A DNA stretch of 64,000 nt, taken from Uloborus plumipes. Lineage: Eukaryota > Arthropoda > Arachnida > Araneae > Uloboridae. The position numbers were made by a program, and so were the translations under genes. The stretch covers positions 46,478 to 110,477 of the forward strand of contig JAXGGA010003004.1 in assembly GCA_038373865.1 (NCBI GenBank), in the 5' to 3' direction. Of this stretch, positions 48,401 to 54,400 are shown one piece after another. The number at the start of each line of letters is the position of its first letter. Position 1 is the stretch's first letter. The notes beneath the pieces were generated by a model that saw nothing but the letters and a program-made list of their open reading frames with translations, was not told where the DNA came from and made no database searches.

Positions 48401-51400
48401 TGAAAAGCAGCATATGTATCATCGTGACTAAAAAGTGAATAGTACTTTCTTTGATAAAAATTATTAAAATTGGGGTGGCCTAGATGGATTATAATTCTTT
48501 TCGCGGGACTTGAGAAATATCCAATGATCATATGCTGTGCTGCTTTTACCATTAAAATCTGGGTTATTTGGGACACTCTGTCCGAAAAGGCTCAAGCACA
48601 ATTCTTTGTTTTTTTAATGCATTCCTATTCAGTTGTTCATCTACTTATGCTGTCACTTGCTGTTTTTGACCCAAGTTGAAGTTTTGTAGGATTAAGGGGC
48701 AAATCGCCAGTTCGAGCCCTTTTTTCAATTCCTTCATCCTTAAGAAATATAATTTTTCTTACCCTTTTTGATTGATACGCATGTCTGAATTTGCTCTCCA
48801 CAAAGTAAAAAACAATGTACTCCCATACTAGAGCCGATTTAAAAGACAAAAAATTAATAAAGTAGGTTCATTTTCAAATTTCGGCTTCCAAACTTTCTCA
48901 TCTTCTTTACACGAGGACTACTGAGCTTTTGAGATTTTGATTATTTATTCAGCAATCTCTGCACTTTACATTCGAATAATAAAGTCCCGCCTTTCCTCCA
49001 CCAATCACATTTCAAGGGATATTTGCATAAAATCTGACTATTGTCTTAACTTTTGCAACAATGAAAAAAAATGTCTTTTGCAATGTCCAAAATTTTGTTT
49101 CAGCTATATTTTTAAGAGCTCCAGACACGTGTTTGGGACCATATTGTGTACCTGCTGTAGAAATTTGAAAGCATTTTGTTGAATAGTTTTCCTTTTGTTC
49201 AAATATTTGCATTTTGTCTAAACTTTTGCATTGCAGTGTACATAAAGTTAAGTGTTACACTATCTATTATCTTATTAATATTCTGGAGGGAAACATTTTT
49301 TCTTCTCCCTACTAAACATGATTCTTTGGAGTAAATCTTATATTAAAGGTATTTATATGCAATAAAATTTAAAGATAAATAAAAACCATATTTATTTCTC
49401 AGTTTTTTGCATTTTGTGCTGTTTTTATGTGATTTGTCAGACTGGGATTTATAGTCTTGGTAGAAGATGGTGATTTATTATATCTGTTTGGACAAATGTT
49501 TTCCAAACTCTTTTATGCAAACTTTGAAGTAGTTTACTTTTTATTTGTTTCCTTAATCATTCCTTTCAATTGATTAGGAAATATTGTTGCCTCACAAGGA
49601 ACGTTTCTGTTTCTTGTCTTTTTTAGGTCTAATTTGTTAAATGAAATTAAAAATAGGTCATATGTGTTTTTCTTGCCATTTCAATAAAATATAATGTTAC
49701 AAAAACACTTTTTCTTTCTAGCCTATCCTTCATACTTGGACAATATGGATCCAGAGTTGACATCAACTACAACAGGGTTGGATGTAGAAAGTTTGTTAGA
49801 TGATGCAGATGAATACAGCAGCGATTTCAGCGCAACAGCCAGCACCATGGAGCCAACTGAAGTATCTATGATTAGAAAACAGCTGGAGGGATTAGAAACT
49901 ATGTACTCAGAAGTAAGTTTAAAATCCAGGCTTGAGTTTAGAACCATTTTTTCTAAATATTTGCGATAATGTAGATAATTAAGAAGTAAATACTTTACTG
50001 ATACAGATTCTGTGTTAGTTAAATGAATAAAATTTTTATGTGAAGTCATGGAAACTTAATATACACTGCTCGACATTGAAAATGCAACACCAAGAAGGAC
50101 TGGTCAGAAATTCATGCAAATTTTACCGTAGACGCACGTCACTGAGTTATGCAAATGATATGAAATGCGCAACTCTCGGACGCACGTGAAGTAAGATATA
50201 AGAGAATGAAGTTGAAAAGTGGGCTATGTTCATGTTGGTTTTTCTGCCAGACTAATTATCGGAGAAATTTTGGTTTTTGTCTCGAAGGATACGTGTGATA
50301 GGAGGAAATGCCACGCCGTCCTCAACGAAGACACTTCCAGCATATAGACGACTTTACAAGGGGTATGGTGATCGGACTGAGAAGGGGAGGTTGGTCCATA
50401 CGTCAAATTGCAGCTGATACCCACATGGATGCAAGCACTGTGCATCGGCTGTGTCGGAGATGGTTGGAAAGAGGAAATGTAGCCACATTGAGGGGTGCAG
50501 GTGCAGCCAGAGTGACGTCAGACCGCTTGGATCGACGGGTTCACCGACAAGCTGTGCCGCAAGTCACCTGTACGTCGATTCTGCAGCACGTGCAAGGTAC
50601 CCTGGATGTTCCTGTGTCGACCAGAACCATTTCCCGTCGACTGGTTGCACGTGGCCTGCAATCACGGCGCCCGCTAAGAAGACTGCCATTGACCTCACAG
50701 CACAGACTCCAACGTTTGGAATGGTGCCGGACCAGAGCGACGTGGATGGCAGAATGGCAAACCGTAGTGTTCTCAGATGAATCCCGCTTCTGTTTGTCCA
50801 GCGATAGTCATCGCATACGTGTGTGGCGTCGACCTGGAGAAAGATCGAATCCGGCAGTAACTGGAACGCCCCACAGCGCGACAAAGTGGCATATTGGTTT
50901 GGGCATACAATTCCGTAATTTTTCAACAGGATAACGCCCGGCCTCACAGTGCTCGAATCAGCCAACATGCTCTACGAGGTGTACAGATGCTTTCCTGGCC
51001 ACCATACTCTCCTGACTTGTCACCAATCGAACATGTGTGGGACGTGATTGGACGCCGTTTGCAGAACCTGTCACTGCCTCGTTCAGAGGACGAACTGTGG
51101 CAAATGGTTGAAAGGGAATGGAGTGCCATCCCTCAGGACACCACCCGCAGGCTTATTGACTCCATGCCTAGACGTGTGTCTTAGTGCATCGCTTTCCGCG
51201 GTGGTCCTACTTCTTACTGAGCCGACGCCGTCCTCGCTCTAAATTTTGCTTATTTATTTTGAAATAAATATCACTTATTGTTCCATGCTGTCTTTGTCTT
51301 CTTACCAAATTTCATCAATTTCTGACCACTCCTTCTTGGTGTTGCATTTTCAATGTCGAGCAGTGTACTAGTGTAATCTCTATATAATAATTTTTCGTCA

Positions 51401-54400
51401 TACTTTTGCTTGCATTCAATAACTGTTTTATACCTTTTAGTATACTTTAGAACCTATAATATCCAAAGAAAGATTTATTTAAAAATATGACATCACTCAA
51501 ACTGTTGTGGGAGTTCTTGGGCTATTTGTGTTCTTTGAGATAAAGAGCTTTGTACAACTGTGTCATGATTGTATAAAATAATTAATAAATCCAGTTTTAA
51601 TTATTTTTCTGAATTTTTCAAGTCTTCAATAGTTATCTTCTCTCTTCTAAAGCATTTTAACGAATCTAATAAGAATTGAAGGACTAATTAAATTTATTAG
51701 ATTAAATATAAATGCATTTTTTATGCAGTTACTTTTTTGTAAACTTTTTAAGCCTGCTTTATTTTAAATTTTTGACTATTTTACAATCATAACTTGCTGG
51801 GTTTTTTTTTTTTAATTCTATTTTGTCATTTGCAACCTGTTTTCTACAGTTTTTTAAACAAAAAAGAAACTAAATTAAATACAAATGAACCAACATGTAT
51901 TCTATTCCAATATGATTTCGAATACAATATGCTACAATCCATGCAAAAACTCTTAATTAACCATTTTGTTCAGTGAAGCATTGTATTTTTTACATTTTTT
52001 ATTAATTTAAAATTAGAATGAAATTTTAAAAAAAATTAAAATTAGAGTTTTAAAATAAGAAATTTCTTCACAAATCTCATGCATTTAAGTAAGAATTAAT
52101 AAAATTATGTTAATCATTATGTAAGGATGTTTTCATAAAACTTGAAAATGCCCCTAACCCTATATATGATGAAGAAATTTGCTACTCTTGGAAATTGTTT
52201 TTCTCATTTTTCTCTTGTCAACAAATATTGCTGCATTTTGCATCCTGTATAGCAATAATATTTAAATATATGGCTATTGCTTTTTATTAATGTATTGTAA
52301 GTTTATTAAATCATGTTTTTTGTATAAGCACATTCAAATATAAAGCTGATGAACTAATATGGTTTTCTTTATTACTTTGAATTTTTAAGATCCTCCATGT
52401 CCTTGGTGTTAAAAACTCATGCAAAGGAGGTATGTCCATGGGGAGTTCCTTAGATATGTCAAGACACTCCAGACGTAGAATCAATGGCAGTATGTCGTCT
52501 TTGACCGCTCGTAGCTCAGCAAGTAGAGGAAATCCTAATTTTGCTGATAAGAGAGGATTTTCAGAGAGACGGCGTGTTAAGGAATATAGAACCAGGTACT
52601 GAACCGAGACATATTATATCAACAAGTTGCTGCATGTTTAAATACATTTTTGATAAAAATCACAAAAAACAGCATTAATAAAGCGTGCAAGTTACAAATG
52701 CTGTAAAACTTTGTTGAACTGCCAATGTGTGTGAGGGTCTAAAAATTGGTGAAAGTTGAGAGTGGCAGTGTAACATAGTTCTACTCATTCCTTCTTAAAT
52801 ACATACTATTATGAAAATAGTGAAAATGTTTACTTCATTATGTATTTTTATTTTTTCAAAAGGAAACTTTAATACTTTTAATACCTCAATAATAACAATT
52901 TAAAGTGCTTTTTTGTGCATAATTTTTCCACATTGACAAGGAATTTTTAATATCATGTTTATGATATTTTTTAAAACTTTTTAAGAACAAAAATAAAGTA
53001 AAACACTGAAAGAGATGTGATAATTCAATGAATGAATGGGGAGAAAAATGATATGAGAGATTAGCAGCCTAACTGCAAATAATATGGAATAAACCAAAAG
53101 TCATCAACTAGATTAGAGTGATTACTCAGACTAGGGAAAACTTTAAAATAATGATAATAATAAAAAATGAAAGAAAGAAAACAAGGTCACAATAGGAAAT
53201 ACTTTTTGGTTAATGATACAGAAATTTAAAACATGTTTAGAATTCCAGCAATGTTGAGCAATGCTACTTATTTATTTGTTCTTTCTTGACATAGCTTTTT
53301 TGTTCTTTTAATCAAAATTTTGAAGCATGGTTCGTTTACCCAGTATATGAAAGATTAATTTTCACATTTAGTTTTATAAATACCAAAACTTTTTAAAAAC
53401 GGAATATAATCTTTCAAAGAAGAGAAAAAGTTTAAAGGGTGAAAATGTAACCTGAAATAGGATATGTTTTAGAGTTTAGTTTCTTAATATCTAACAGATT
53501 TTAAAAAAAAATGAAAGCAACCATTTTTAATTGAAAATGCTGTGTTAATACTCATAGTCTATACTTTTTATTTTCGACAATCATATAACAAATAAATGGA
53601 ATCAATCTTAGTAACTTAAAAATCTCTGTCAATAGCTGCACCTCTGAAATAGTTAAGCTCAACTTTAAAAAGGAAGAGAGAAGAGCAAAAATTTAAACTT
53701 CTTAAAGTTGAACCCTACTTTTGTTTATTTTTCGGTTTGCAAATGTAAATATAAATGCTTGAACCCCTAAAGTTTTGCCAGAGTAATTATATTTTTTTAG
53801 CTTTGTTTTCTTGAATTATATATTTGAATTGTGCGTTATAAAAAGGAAAAAAATTAATGATGTGCCATTTTAGTAGAGTTTCTTTTAATATGCTGACAAT
53901 AAATCATTGTACTATTATTGATTTAAAAAAAAAAATCCAATGTAAAGCAACTAATTTCTTGATTCCATGTCTGTTTCAAACCTAAAGTGTTCGTTCTTTT
54001 AAAAATGTCTATTTCTTTTAGTTTAACTACTTTATTTTCTTTATCATTTTTATTATTTTATTTTTAAAAAATATAGATTACTTACACAAATAAATATTAT
54101 TGCTGCAATAAAAGCACATTACTAAAAAATGTATTTCTAATCTCTGCCAGATATCAATTGTTCAAAGCAGTATCTCAAACCAAAAGTTTGAGGAGATTTT
54201 TTTTAATTTTCAAACTATTATTGTCTTGTTTCTCATTTATTGCTGTTCTCAATTTCATCCTTCAATAAGCTTGTCACCTATTATTGCTTACTTATAATTG
54301 TTTTGAGACTTTTAATTTTATTCAAAGTATATTCAATACCAATGACTATGATGATATAGAGTATCATAGTCATTGTAAAAAGTGGATTTGTTAAAGTAAT

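Noticed and set aside
47731..49212. Frames of 66-104 residues in the giant foldback
   Set aside because: Mirror-image frames from the two arms with no transposase motif.
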